58,804 nucleotides of DNA from a virus: positions 1 to 58,804 of the IMG/VR virus record IMGVR_UViG_3300033150_000453; one strand, 5' to 3'. Positions within the stretch are counted from its first letter, which is position 1. Every line of letters starts with the position of its first letter. The translations under genes were made by a program, and so were the position numbers. The notes beneath the pieces are model-generated. The model had not been told where the DNA came from and did not search any database. It saw only the letters and a list, made by a program, of their open reading frames with translations. Positions 12,860 through 22,136 of the stretch are shown here, one piece after another.

Positions 12860-15056
12860 GCTATACACCGTTCGGTACGACTACGTATCGAAGGGAGTGG
12901 TATCCAACAAGAACCGCGCGAAGACGTGGATGTATGGATACAACGAGAAGTACGACATGGTCGTTATCTCCAAGACCGGACAGATTGGAGACATCATAGA
13001 GGTCAACGGCCTCGTTATCGCGCTCCCCTTGGCGCCGAAAGACTTGCCCAAGGGCAATAACAAGTGGGTCCGCGAAGAGCTCCCCAAGGCCCTTTCTCGC
13101 GTCCAGAGCATCTTCCAATGGAATGATATGCCCAAGGCGTTCAAGGCGCAGTGGGTAGACTATATCGAGAGCGAATTCGACCGCCGGGAGGAGGGCCATT
13201 GGTTCATTAACAACGGCATCTCGACGTACATCACGGGCGCCCACTACATGTACTTGCAGTGGACGAGCATCGACGTGGGCTACCCCGACTACCGCGAGGC
13301 CAATCGGATATTCTTTATCTTCTGGGAAGCGTGCAAGGCGGACCCCCGCAGCTTCGGTATGGTATACCTGAAGATTCGTCGTTCGGGATTTTCGTTCATG
13401 GGGTCTTCGGAGTGCGTCAACACAGGAACTCTAGCCAAGGACTCACGAGTTGGGATACTCTCAAAGACAGGTAACGACGCGAAAAAGATGTTCACCGACA
13501 AGGTGGTACCCATCGCGAACCGACTTCCATTCTTCTTCAAACCGATACAGGACGGCATGGATAAGCCGAAAACGGAACTGGCGTTTCGTATACCTGCTTC
13601 GAAGATTACAAAGAAGAACATGTACGATGTGGAGGACGAAGAGATTTTCGGACTGGACACGACCATCGACTGGAAGAACACCGACGACAACTCCTACGAC
13701 GGAGAGAAGCTCCTCCTCCTCGTCCACGACGAGAGCGGAAAGTGGATTAAGCCCAACAACATCCTCAACAACTGGCGAGTTACCAAGACGTGTTTGCGCT
13801 TGGGCAGCAAGATTATCGGCAAGTGCCTTATGGGCTCCACTTCGAACGCGCTGGCGAAGGGAGGCTCAAATTTCAAGAAGCTATACGAGGATTCCGACCC
13901 GCGTGTACGCAACGCCAACGGACAAACCAAGAGCGGCATGTACTCCCTCTTCATCCCGATGGAGTACAATATGGAAGGCTTCATCGACGAGTTCGGCCAC
14001 CCGGTGTTCCACGCGCCGGAGAAGCCGGTGATGGGTGTCGACGGCGAGAAGATTCGTGGCGGGGCGGTAGACTACTGGGACGCGGAGGTCGAAAGCATGA
14101 AGAGCGACCCCGACGCCCTTAACGAGTTCTACCGACAGTTTCCGCGTACTGAGTCGCACGCTTTCCGGGACGAAAGCAAGCAGAGCCTATTTAATCTGAC
14201 CAAGATTTACCAGCAGATTGATTACGCCGACAGCCTTGTCAAAGAGCACTACCTCACGCGCGGTTCGTTTCAGTGGCAGAACGGAATCAAGGACAGCAAA
14301 GTCATCTTCAGTCCCGACAAGCGGGGCAGATTTAATGTGTCTTGGACGCCACCCCAGCACATGCAAAATCGTTGGATAGACAAACGTGGCGTTAAGTATC
14401 CCGGCAATGAACATCTCGGTTCCTTTGGATGTGACTCCTACGACATTAGTGGCACTGTTGGCGGTGGTGGTAGTAATGGCGCTCTGCACGGAATGACCAA
14501 GTTCCACATGGACGACGCGCCTACCAACGAGTTCTTCTTGGAGTATGTCGCCCGCCCGCAGACGGCGGAGATTTTCTTCGAGGAGGTGCTCATGGCTTGC
14601 ATCTTCTATGGTATGCCCATCTTGATTGAGAACAACAAGCCCCGCCTGTTGTACCACTTCAAGAACCGAGGGTATCGCGGGTTCTGTATGAACCGTCCGG
14701 ACAAGCACTTCAATAAGTTGAGTAAGACCGAGCGCGAGCTGGGCGGCATCCCCAACAGTTCTGAAGACGTCAAGCAGGCCCACGCCGCCGCCGTGGAGAG
14801 CTATATCGAAAAGCACGTTGGCGTGCTAGAGGACGGAGAAATTGGGATGATGCCGTTCGTCAGAACCCTTGAGGACTGGGCACGATTTGATATTAGCAAC
14901 CGTACTGCATTTGACGCCACCATTAGCAGCGGACTGGCTGTTATGGCCAACCAAAAACACCTCTATCTTCCTGAGCAGAAGAAGAGTTCAATAAGCATTA
15001 CCTTGCCGAGATATAACAATCGTGGTTATAGGAGCGAGCTGAATGAAGGACGTTAA
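12837..15056 (+). CDS. terL: Terminase large subunit (packaging ATPase and nuclease)
   Basis: 739 residues from TTG 12837. The ATPase part has a Walker A region 'YLKIRRSGFSFMGSSE' (about residues 177-192) that lacks the classical GK[ST], a clear Walker B 'LLLLVHDE' (292-299, ending in the catalytic Asp-Glu) and a coupling motif 'CLMGSTS' (330-336). The RuvC-like nuclease begins 'GSFGCDSYDISG' (Asp533, Asp536) and continues with 'PILIENNKPRLLYHFKNRGY' (Glu598). It pumps DNA into the prohead through the portal and cuts it. Small terminase-like and portal genes flank it with overlaps. Long TerLs with this style occur in crAss-like phages. Confidence 0.9.
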   Translation: MQSDVPDKLYTVRYDYVSKGVVSNKNRAKTWMYGYNEKYDMVVISKTGQIGDIIEVNGLVIALPLAPKDLPKGNNKWVREELPKALSRVQSIFQWNDMPKAFKAQWVDYIESEFDRREEGHWFINNGISTYITGAHYMYLQWTSIDVGYPDYREANRIFFIFWEACKADPRSFGMVYLKIRRSGFSFMGSSECVNTGTLAKDSRVGILSKTGNDAKKMFTDKVVPIANRLPFFFKPIQDGMDKPKTELAFRIPASKITKKNMYDVEDEEIFGLDTTIDWKNTDDNSYDGEKLLLLVHDESGKWIKPNNILNNWRVTKTCLRLGSKIIGKCLMGSTSNALAKGGSNFKKLYEDSDPRVRNANGQTKSGMYSLFIPMEYNMEGFIDEFGHPVFHAPEKPVMGVDGEKIRGGAVDYWDAEVESMKSDPDALNEFYRQFPRTESHAFRDESKQSLFNLTKIYQQIDYADSLVKEHYLTRGSFQWQNGIKDSKVIFSPDKRGRFNVSWTPPQHMQNRWIDKRGVKYPGNEHLGSFGCDSYDISGTVGGGGSNGALHGMTKFHMDDAPTNEFFLEYVARPQTAEIFFEEVLMACIFYGMPILIENNKPRLLYHFKNRGYRGFCMNRPDKHFNKLSKTERELGGIPNSSEDVKQAHAAAVESYIEKHVGVLEDGEIGMMPFVRTLEDWARFDISNRTAFDATISSGLAVMANQKHLYLPEQKKSSISITLPRYNNRGYRSELNEGR

Positions 15057-17478
15057 GGTTAACATCTCTACTGCTGGTTTCCCAAGTCAGTTCGTTTCTG
15101 ACGCGGAGAAGGCATCGGACGAGTACGGCCTTATGGTCGGACAAGCCATTCAATACGAGTGGTTCAAGAAAGACGGCAACCAGTGCCGTTTCTACAATCA
15201 GTGGCGAGACTTCAATCGTTTGCGCCTCTACGCTCGTGGAGAGCAAAGCATTGCCAAATACAAGAACGAACTCGCCATTGATGGTGACCTTTCGTATTTG
15301 AATTTGGATTGGACGCCGGTTCCTATCCTCCCGAAGTTCGTGGACATCGTCGTCAACGGCATGTCGGAGCGCCTTTTTAAGGTTCAGGCTTACGCTCAAG
15401 ACGCGCTGTCTCAGTCTAAGCGGAGCAAGTATCAGGACATGATTGAGGGACAGATGGTCGCCAAGCCTGTCCTCCAGCTCATACAGGAGAAGACGGGCGT
15501 AGACCCCTTTACCATGGACCCGGCTGACTTGCCGAGCACGGACGAGGAGCTGAGCTTGTACATGCAGCTTAACTACAAGCCTGCCATCGAGATTGCTGAG
15601 GAAGAGGCCATCAACACCATCCTTGAGGAGAATCACTATGTGGACACCCGAAAGCGCCTCGACTACGACCTAACCGTCTTGGGCATCAGCGTGGCCAAGC
15701 ATGAGTTCTTGCCGGGCTCGGGTGTGCAGGTTTCTTACGTCGACCCGGCCAACGTCGTATACAGCTATACGGAAGACCCTCAGTTCAAGGACTGCTTCTA
15801 CTGGGGTGAGATTAAGACACTTCCCATCACTGAGCTGATGAAGATTGACCCAAGCCTCACCAACGAGGACTTGGAGGAGATTAGCAAGTACAGCCAGAGT
15901 TGGTACGACTACTACAACGTGGCCCAGTTCTACGAGAACGATATGTTCTATCGTGACGTGGCTACGCTGATGTACTTCAACTACAAGACAACCAAGAAGA
16001 TTGTCTACAAGAAGAAGAAGCTCGACGGCGACGGAGCCCGGATGATTGAAAAGGACGACCAGTTCAATCCGCCGGACGAGATGATGGAGGAGGGCAACTT
16101 CGAGAAGGTCGAGAAGACCATCGACGTTTGGTACGAGGGCATCATGGTTATGGGCACCAATATCCTGCTGAAGTGGGAGGTGGCCGAGAACATGGTTCGC
16201 CCGAAGTCGGCAAGCCAGCACGCCCTGCCCAACTACGTGGCTACGGCCCCCCGTATGTACAAGGGCGTCATCGAGTCCTTGGTCCGGCGCATGGTCCCCT
16301 TCGCGGACCTCATCCAGATTACGCACCTCAAGCTCCAGCAGGTTATCGCACGTACGGTACCGGACGGGGTGTATATCGACGCCGACGGCCTCAACGAGGT
16401 TGACCTTGGGACGGGCAACGCATACAACCCTGAAGACGCTCTACGGCTCTACTTCCAAACGGGTAGCGTCATCGGTCGCTCCTTCACTCAGGACGGAGAG
16501 TTCAACCATGGCAAGGTTCCCATTCAGGAGCTTACCTCCAACAGCGGTGCGTCTAAGACGCAGATGCTGATTGGCAACATGAACCACTACCTGCAAATGA
16601 TTCGTGACGTCACAGGTCTCAATGAGGCCCGCGACGGTAGCACTCCCGACCCGCATAGTCTGGTCGGCTTGCAGAAGCTGGCTGCGGCAAACAGCAATAC
16701 GGCTACCCGCCACATTCTGGACGGCAGCCTGTACATGTTCCGGTCTCTGGCTGAGGCCCTGACGTATCGGGTTAGCGATATCCTTGAGTACGCTGACTTC
16801 AAGGACGAGTTCGCCAACCAGATTGGTAAGTACAACGTCAGTATCCTCGGTGAGATTAACGACCTGTACATCTACGACTTCGGCATCTTCATTGAGGTCA
16901 GCCCCGATGAGGAGCAGCGTGCGCAACTCGAGGCCAATATTCAAATGGCTTTGAGCAAGGGCGACATCAACCTCGAGGACGCCATCGACATCCGTGAGCT
17001 CAAGAACATCAAGCTCGCCAACCAACTGCTGAAGGTCAAGCGTATGGCCAAGCAGGAGAGGGAGCAGAAGATGGCTCTTCAGCAGCAGGCCATGCAGCAG
17101 CAAGCTAATATGCAGTCACAGCAAATGGCAGCTCAGACGGCTATGCAGAAGATTCAGGCTGAGTCGCAGGGCAAAATGCAGGTCAAGCAGGCCGAGATTG
17201 CATTTGAGATTGAGAAGATGCAGGCCGAGGCGCAGCTCAAGGCACAGCTTATGGAGCGCGAGTTCCAGTACCAGATGCAGATTGCTGGCATCCAAGAGCA
17301 GGGTTTGCAGCAGCGCGAGGACAACCGCGAGCAGGCCAAGGCCAGCCGCATTAGTCAACAAAATACTGAGCAGAGCAAGCTTATCGACCAACGGAAGAAT
17401 AACTTGCCGCCAATCAATTTCGAGTCGAATGAAGACAGCTTGGACGGCTTCGACTTGGCAGAATTTAGTCCGAGATAA
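15043..17478 (+). CDS. Portal protein
   Basis: 811 residues, between TerL (14-base overlap) and the scaffold gene. Typical portal features are 'FYNQWRDFNRLRLYARGEQS' near the N-terminus, 'LNLDWTPVPILPKFVDIVVN' (residues 85-104), 'VAKHEFLPGSGVQVSYVDPA', and an 'ASQHALPNYVATAPRMYKG' stretch. The long C-terminus (about 665-790) is Gln/Met/Ala-rich coiled coil ('QQQAMQQQANMQSQQMAAQT'), possibly the barrel helix or a flexible crown. Twelve copies form the DNA channel at one capsid vertex. The large size is usual for crAss-like portals. Confidence 0.85.
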   Translation: MKDVKVNISTAGFPSQFVSDAEKASDEYGLMVGQAIQYEWFKKDGNQCRFYNQWRDFNRLRLYARGEQSIAKYKNELAIDGDLSYLNLDWTPVPILPKFVDIVVNGMSERLFKVQAYAQDALSQSKRSKYQDMIEGQMVAKPVLQLIQEKTGVDPFTMDPADLPSTDEELSLYMQLNYKPAIEIAEEEAINTILEENHYVDTRKRLDYDLTVLGISVAKHEFLPGSGVQVSYVDPANVVYSYTEDPQFKDCFYWGEIKTLPITELMKIDPSLTNEDLEEISKYSQSWYDYYNVAQFYENDMFYRDVATLMYFNYKTTKKIVYKKKKLDGDGARMIEKDDQFNPPDEMMEEGNFEKVEKTIDVWYEGIMVMGTNILLKWEVAENMVRPKSASQHALPNYVATAPRMYKGVIESLVRRMVPFADLIQITHLKLQQVIARTVPDGVYIDADGLNEVDLGTGNAYNPEDALRLYFQTGSVIGRSFTQDGEFNHGKVPIQELTSNSGASKTQMLIGNMNHYLQMIRDVTGLNEARDGSTPDPHSLVGLQKLAAANSNTATRHILDGSLYMFRSLAEALTYRVSDILEYADFKDEFANQIGKYNVSILGEINDLYIYDFGIFIEVSPDEEQRAQLEANIQMALSKGDINLEDAIDIRELKNIKLANQLLKVKRMAKQEREQKMALQQQAMQQQANMQSQQMAAQTAMQKIQAESQGKMQVKQAEIAFEIEKMQAEAQLKAQLMEREFQYQMQIAGIQEQGLQQREDNREQAKASRISQQNTEQSKLIDQRKNNLPPINFESNEDSLDGFDLAEFSPR

Positions 17479-17497
17479 ATAATATAATTTTACAGCA

Positions 17498-18565
17498 ATG
17501 GAAATCAAAGTCCGTGAGGTCAGCGAGGTAGAATCCAAGTCCGCTCAAGAGGTGGAACAGGAACTCCTTGCTAAGCATGAGGCAGACTTGAACGGGGATG
17601 CCCCCGCTCAGGAGGAGGCTACGGCCGAAGAGCCCGCTGGGCTCTCCGAGGATGACGTGCGTTCGTTTTTGAGCGAGCGTTACGGTCGGGAGATTACTTC
17701 TCTCGATGAATTTAACGAGGCGCGGGAGACCGCCCCCGAGCTGCCCGATGACGTGGCGGCGTACTACAAATACAAGCAAGAGACGGGCCGTGGGCTCGAA
17801 GACTTTATGAAGGTAAACCGCAACCTCGATGAGGCTGACGGAGACAACCTACTGAAGGAATACCTCCTCATCACTGAAGACGGTCTCGACGCCGAGGACG
17901 TGGAGATGATGATGGACGATTATAAATATGATGAAGACCTCGATGACGAGGGCGACATCAAGAAGGCCAAGTTGGCCAAAAAGAAAGCGATTGCTAAGGC
18001 GAAGAAATACTTCGAAGAGCAGAAGGAGAAGTATCAGGCCCCTCTTGAGTCAAGGGGTGCCGGGTCTCTGGAAGACTCCGAGGAGTACCAAGCGTACCAG
18101 CAATACGTTGAGCAGGCGAAGACGTACCAAGAGGAACAGAAGCGCAGGAAAGAGTGGTTTGACGAGAAGACCAATGAGGTTTTCTCTGATGGATTCAAAG
18201 GTTTTGAGTTCAGCATCGACGACAAATCCTACGTGTACACTCCCGGTGACCGCACTGAATTGAAGAAGCTCCAACAGACTCCGGAGGCTTGGTTGAACAA
18301 GTATCTGGATGACAAGGGCCTCGTCAAGGACGCTGCGGGATACCACAAGTCTTTGGCTGTCGCCATGAATCCCGAGAAGTTTGCCCGGTTCTTCTACGAG
18401 CAGGGGCAGGCTAATGCCGTGGATGATGTCATGCGCAAGACGAAAAACATCAACATGTCTGAGCGTGCGGCACCACAGTCTACGACGAAGGGAGGATTGA
18501 AAATCCGCGCCGTCAATACAGATTCAGGCCGAGGCTTGAAGATTAAGACGCGGCGCAGTTCCTAA
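17498..18565 (+). CDS. Probable scaffolding protein
   Basis: 355 residues between portal and major capsid genes. An acidic N-terminal half ('EVSEVESKSAQEVEQELLAK', 'DDVRSFLSERYGREI') precedes a Lys/Glu coiled-coil region ('DIKKAKLAKKKAIAKAKKYF', 'EEQKRRKEWFDEKT'). The basic C-terminus 'GGLKIRAVNTDSGRGLKIKT' is where many scaffolds bind coat protein. It would direct prohead assembly and then leave or be digested. The ATG has an A/T-rich leader (ataatataattttacagcaATG) and no Shine-Dalgarno sequence. Assigned from position and composition. Confidence 0.68.
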   Translation: MEIKVREVSEVESKSAQEVEQELLAKHEADLNGDAPAQEEATAEEPAGLSEDDVRSFLSERYGREITSLDEFNEARETAPELPDDVAAYYKYKQETGRGLEDFMKVNRNLDEADGDNLLKEYLLITEDGLDAEDVEMMMDDYKYDEDLDDEGDIKKAKLAKKKAIAKAKKYFEEQKEKYQAPLESRGAGSLEDSEEYQAYQQYVEQAKTYQEEQKRRKEWFDEKTNEVFSDGFKGFEFSIDDKSYVYTPGDRTELKKLQQTPEAWLNKYLDDKGLVKDAAGYHKSLAVAMNPEKFARFFYEQGQANAVDDVMRKTKNINMSERAAPQSTTKGGLKIRAVNTDSGRGLKIKTRRSS

Positions 18566-18584
18566 CTCTTAGAAAACAGAAAAC

Positions 18585-20018
18585 ATGGCAGGTTCAGTAC
18601 AAGCCAACCCCGGGTTCGATTTGCAACCCAGCGCAGAGCGCGTTGCTCTCGCAACCAATTACATCACCAACTTCGACTTCCTCAACCAGTATCTCCCCGA
18701 TACTTACGAGAAGGAGTTCGAGCGTTACGGCAACCGGACTGTGTCTGGCTTCCTTCGCATGGTTGGTGCCGAGATGCCCACCAACTCCGACATGATTAAG
18801 TGGGCGGAGCAAGGTCGTCTTCACACTAAGTACACCAACTGCACGTCGGCTGCTGCCGCGACTTCCAACACGGCTACGTGGACGGTGAACGACACCCTCA
18901 ACCCCGGCACTGGCGGCATCGCCATCCGCAAGGGGCAGACGGTGTTCATTACCGACAACACGGCGGCTAGTGGTCTTACCAACAAAGCTGTCGTGACGGA
19001 CGTCGACTATGCTAACGGCACTTTTGACGTCGCCTACTATGAGGGCGGTGGTCAGGCCGTTGCCGCAGCCGTGGTTTGTACCGTGATGATTTACGGTTCA
19101 GAGTTCAAGAAGGGCGACACTGGCATGGAGGACTCTCTCGAGGCCGACGACTTCATCTTCGACAACAAGCCCATCATCCTGAAGGACCGCTACGAAGTTT
19201 CCGGTTCCGACATGGCGCAGATTGGCTGGATTGAGGTGACGACCGAGAACGGCGCTACGGGATACCTGTGGTACCTGAAGTCCGAGCACGAGACCCGTCT
19301 CCGCTTCGACGACTACCTCGAGACCGCTATGATTGAGGCTGTCCCGGCCGCTCCGAACTCCGGTGCCGAGGGTGCCCTGAGTACTGCTACGGCTGCCGTG
19401 GGTACGGTCAACGCTGGTTCCGAGGGTATCTTCTACGCTGTGGAGACTCGCGGAAACCTCTGGTCTGGCGGTATCCCGTCCACCCTTGCTGACTTCGACT
19501 CCGTCATCGGACGTCTGGACAAGCAAGGTGCCATCGAGGAGAACGTCCTCTTCGTGAATCGTGAGATGAGCTTCGATATCGACGACATGCTGGCTGCGCA
19601 GAACAGCTACGGTGCCGGCGGTACGAGCTACGGTCTCTTCGACAACGACGAGCAGATGGCCCTCAACCTTGGCTTCACGGGCTTCCGTCGCGGTTACGAC
19701 TTCTACAAGTCTGACTGGAAGTACCTGAACGACCCGACGATGCGCGGTGGCCTTACCAACGGCGTTGTCAACGGTCTGCTTGTTCCGGCTGGTAGCACCA
19801 CGGTCTATGACCAAGTGCTCGGCAAGAACGCCAAGCGTCCGTTCCTCCACGTCCGTTACCGGGCGAGCGAGACCGAGGACCGTCGGTACAAGACTTGGAT
19901 TACCGGTTCCGCCGGAGGCGCTCGCACGAGCTCTCTGGACGCCATGGAAGTCCACTTCCTGTCCGAGCGTGCTGTTTGCGTCATGGGCGCCAACAACTTC
20001 TTCTTGTTCCAAGACTGA
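18585..20018 (+). CDS. Major capsid protein (HK97-fold expected)
   Basis: 477 residues in the standard slot after portal and scaffold. 'FDFLNQYLPDTYEKEFERYG', 'RTVSGFLRMVGAEMPTNSDM', 'FKKGDTGMEDSLEADDFIFD' and 'YKTWITGSAG' fit crAss-like major capsid proteins as I remember them. An insertion of about 80 residues (roughly 85-165, 'TSAAAATSNTATWTVNDTLN') may be a surface domain. Codons are regular and C-ending, as in a highly expressed gene. A hairpin follows the stop and the A-rich leader gaaaacagaaaacATG precedes the start. HK97 fold is inferred from position, not from visible motifs. Confidence 0.82.
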   Translation: MAGSVQANPGFDLQPSAERVALATNYITNFDFLNQYLPDTYEKEFERYGNRTVSGFLRMVGAEMPTNSDMIKWAEQGRLHTKYTNCTSAAAATSNTATWTVNDTLNPGTGGIAIRKGQTVFITDNTAASGLTNKAVVTDVDYANGTFDVAYYEGGGQAVAAAVVCTVMIYGSEFKKGDTGMEDSLEADDFIFDNKPIILKDRYEVSGSDMAQIGWIEVTTENGATGYLWYLKSEHETRLRFDDYLETAMIEAVPAAPNSGAEGALSTATAAVGTVNAGSEGIFYAVETRGNLWSGGIPSTLADFDSVIGRLDKQGAIEENVLFVNREMSFDIDDMLAAQNSYGAGGTSYGLFDNDEQMALNLGFTGFRRGYDFYKSDWKYLNDPTMRGGLTNGVVNGLLVPAGSTTVYDQVLGKNAKRPFLHVRYRASETEDRRYKTWITGSAGGARTSSLDAMEVHFLSERAVCVMGANNFFLFQD

Positions 20019-20033
20019 TTCTGAATCGGATAT

Positions 20034-20057
20034 GGGGGCCACAAAGGGTGGTCCCCC
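20034..20057 (+). terminator. Hairpin after the capsid gene
   Basis: GGGGG-CCAC (20034-20042) pairs with GTGG-t-CCCCC (20048-20057), a 9-pair GC-rich stem with one bulged T and a 5-base loop AAAGG. It starts 15 bases after the capsid stop. No T-run follows, so it may act as an RNA 3'-end stabiliser or weak pause, not a full terminator. Confidence 0.5.
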
Positions 20058-20081
20058 TATCCACCCCCAAATACAATAGTT

Positions 20082-20816
20082 ATGAATAAAGACAAGACCT
20101 ACCGCCTCAAGCGTGGGCGAGCCCCCCTCTCCTTTATGATTCCCGGTCGTAGCACCAGCCGAAAGCCTCTCCTGTATTGGGATGAGGAAAAGGGTGAGAA
20201 CCGCGTTCTCCGCTACGCACGGAACCAAAAGAGCCCCTTCGAGGATGAGCAAGATGGTAACGCCATCGTCGAGCCCATCATTTTTGAAGACGGCTTCCTT
20301 CACGTCCCGAAGAATAATCCGGTCCTTCAGAGCTTCCTCGCGCACCACCCGCTGAATGGGGCGCAGTATGAGGAAGTCAACCTCGAGCGCGACGCCGAGG
20401 CCGAGGTGGAGCAGTTGAACCTTGAGGTCGATGCGCTCATCGAGTGCAAGGCTTTGACGCTGGACCAGCTTGAGTCCATGTCTCGCATCATGCTTGGCCT
20501 AGACCCTCGCAAGTACACTACGGCTGAGCTTCGCCGCGATATGCTCGTTGCCGTCCGCCGCGAGCCCGAGCACTTCCTTTCGTTGGTTAATGACCCCGAC
20601 GTGAAGTTGCAGGGTCAGGTGCAGCGGTTCTTCGACGACAACCTCCTTTCCTTCCGTCGCAACAAGACTGAGATTTGGTACAATGGTCCGTCCAACAAAA
20701 AGAAGTTGGTGACGGTACCGCATGGTAAAGACTATCTCGCTGTTGCGATTTCCTATCTACTTAGCGACGAGGGCCTTGAGCACCTCCGTGCCCTCGAGGC
20801 GTTGACTCAGGAGTGA
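20082..20816 (+). CDS. Conserved capsid-region protein of unknown function
   Basis: 244 residues. It begins with a basic stretch (MNKDKTYRLKRGRAPLSFMI), then 'PLLYWDEEKGENRVLRYARN', a glutamate-rich helix ('YEEVNLERDAEAEVEQLNLE') and 'TKTEIWYNG'-like C-terminal elements ('RRNKTEIWYNGPSNKKKLVT'). Proteins of this size directly after the capsid gene are usual in crAss-like phages and may be auxiliary capsid proteins. The gene is bounded by the post-capsid hairpin and a strong terminator, so it shares the capsid transcript. Confidence 0.6.
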   Translation: MNKDKTYRLKRGRAPLSFMIPGRSTSRKPLLYWDEEKGENRVLRYARNQKSPFEDEQDGNAIVEPIIFEDGFLHVPKNNPVLQSFLAHHPLNGAQYEEVNLERDAEAEVEQLNLEVDALIECKALTLDQLESMSRIMLGLDPRKYTTAELRRDMLVAVRREPEHFLSLVNDPDVKLQGQVQRFFDDNLLSFRRNKTEIWYNGPSNKKKLVTVPHGKDYLAVAISYLLSDEGLEHLRALEALTQE

Positions 20817-20851
20817 ACGCCTAACGCTTCCACCTTACTGATAAAGAAAAG

Positions 20852-20877
20852 AGCCACCTTCGGGTGGCTTTTTTTTT
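20852..20877 (+). terminator. Rho-independent terminator between capsid and tail genes
   Basis: AGCCACC (20852-20858), TTCG tetraloop, GGTGGCT (20863-20869), then an unbroken T-run to 20877: a textbook intrinsic terminator. It lies only 13 bases before the ATG of the T9SS-sorted protein, leaving no room for a promoter between them. Downstream genes must be read by read-through or from a promoter inside the 20082 gene. It probably lowers tail-gene transcription relative to capsid. Confidence 0.93.
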
Positions 20878-20890
20878 GGACCTTGGTGGT

Positions 20891-22123
20891 ATGAAGAGAT
20901 GGCTGCTACTCCTTTGGTTCCCAACAGCTTCGTACGCTCAGTGCGACCTTGAGCTCCTCGACTTCGACCCTATCGTCGGTGAGATTACGGTTGCGTTCAA
21001 CAACACCGAGAGCTGCGGGGGACTGGCGGGACCGACTGGGATAGCTGAGATTCAGTTTGGCTTTCAGGCTTTGGACTCCAACTGCAACGCCCTGAATCAG
21101 GGGTGGGACTTCCCGTGGGGTCTGAGCATTCCCGACGACAGCAACCACCCGGGGTGGATTTACTCTGCTACGACTACGGTTCAGTCTACCAACTGGACCA
21201 ATCTGGACGTATGGGCCGACTACAACGTAGACCCCCCGTACTATACGGGCGATACCATCACGTTTCCCCTCGATGACTTCTATCAGGCTGGTAGCACTAG
21301 CCTGTTCTCCAACCTGCTTAACGCCTTTGACTTCTGGTTGGGTCAGGGCTTGGGCATACAGGCCGTCATCTGGCAGATAAGCTATGGGCCTACTATGTAT
21401 GCTGCCGACGGCGGCTGGGCTGAGGTGGGCATCAATGGCGACGGTACCGGCGGTGGGGGTGGCCTCTATGAGGACCAGAACTGGCAAGACAATTGGCTCA
21501 TCACCTGTCCGGACGAGGTGCCTGTGGTCGTCTATGACACGGTGTATATCGAGTTGCCACCCGATACTATCATCGAGTACGTCTATGACACGACTTACAT
21601 AGAGCTTCCGCCCGTGGTGGAGTTCGATACCATCTCTATCACCCTGTACGACACGGTCTTCGTTCAGCTCCCTCCGATTACGATTTACGACACGACGTAT
21701 ATCGAGCTCACGCCTGATACGGTGGTGTTGTGGGATACGGTCACGTGGTATCTGACTGACACGGTCTATCTAACGCTCTTAGACACCATCGTCGTCGAAG
21801 TAGACTGCGAGACGGGTGAGGAGTGCTTGGGTATTATTGAGTGCCCCATTTACGCTCCTAACGCCTTTACGCCAGACGGCGACGGGGTCAACGACGTGTG
21901 GTTTGTGGAGGCTCCTGACGATTGCTGGGATAATGTGAACGTCAAGGTCTACTCCCGGTGGGGCGACTTGGTGTGGGCTTCGAGCTCATTCAACGAGCTG
22001 TGGGACGGTGGCTACGATGTGGCATACGTACGTGACGACGTGTACACGTATCACTTCATAGCTCGGAATATCCACACCAATCAGTGGGTGGAAAGGAGTG
22101 GCCATGTAGTGGTATTGAGATGA
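20891..22123 (+). CDS. Secreted protein with T9SS type B (gliding-motility-type) C-terminal sorting domain
   Basis: 410 residues from ATG 20891; a GTG at 20864 would start inside the terminator. Residues 1-16 are a Sec signal peptide (KR, then LLLLWF, cleavage after ASYA before Gln17, the usual Bacteroidota site). Residues 210-304 are Asp-Thr repeats built on 'YDTVYIELPPDT' and 'YDTTYIELPP'. Residues 321-410 match the T9SS type B / CHU_C sorting domain: 'PNAFTPDGDGVNDVW', 'VKVYSRWGDLVW', 'LWDGGYD', 'RDDVYTYHF' and terminal 'GHVVVLR'. Known role of the domain: export through the type IX system to the Bacteroidota cell surface. Phage use, for example surface modification or superinfection exclusion, is inference. 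Confidence 0.88.
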   Translation: MKRWLLLLWFPTASYAQCDLELLDFDPIVGEITVAFNNTESCGGLAGPTGIAEIQFGFQALDSNCNALNQGWDFPWGLSIPDDSNHPGWIYSATTTVQSTNWTNLDVWADYNVDPPYYTGDTITFPLDDFYQAGSTSLFSNLLNAFDFWLGQGLGIQAVIWQISYGPTMYAADGGWAEVGINGDGTGGGGGLYEDQNWQDNWLITCPDEVPVVVYDTVYIELPPDTIIEYVYDTTYIELPPVVEFDTISITLYDTVFVQLPPITIYDTTYIELTPDTVVLWDTVTWYLTDTVYLTLLDTIVVEVDCETGEECLGIIECPIYAPNAFTPDGDGVNDVWFVEAPDDCWDNVNVKVYSRWGDLVWASSSFNELWDGGYDVAYVRDDVYTYHFIARNIHTNQWVERSGHVVVLR

Positions 22124-22136
22124 TTATCTTTAGAGA

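Noticed and set aside
19098-20348. 416-codon open frame on the reverse strand across the capsid gene
   Set aside because: Lies opposite the strongly coding capsid gene; composition (Val/Glu/Gly/Thr-rich) is the mirror of its codon bias and no domain is visible.
20864-20890. Upstream GTG start for the T9SS-sorted protein
   Set aside because: It would begin inside the terminator hairpin and put nine non-signal residues before an ideal signal peptide.
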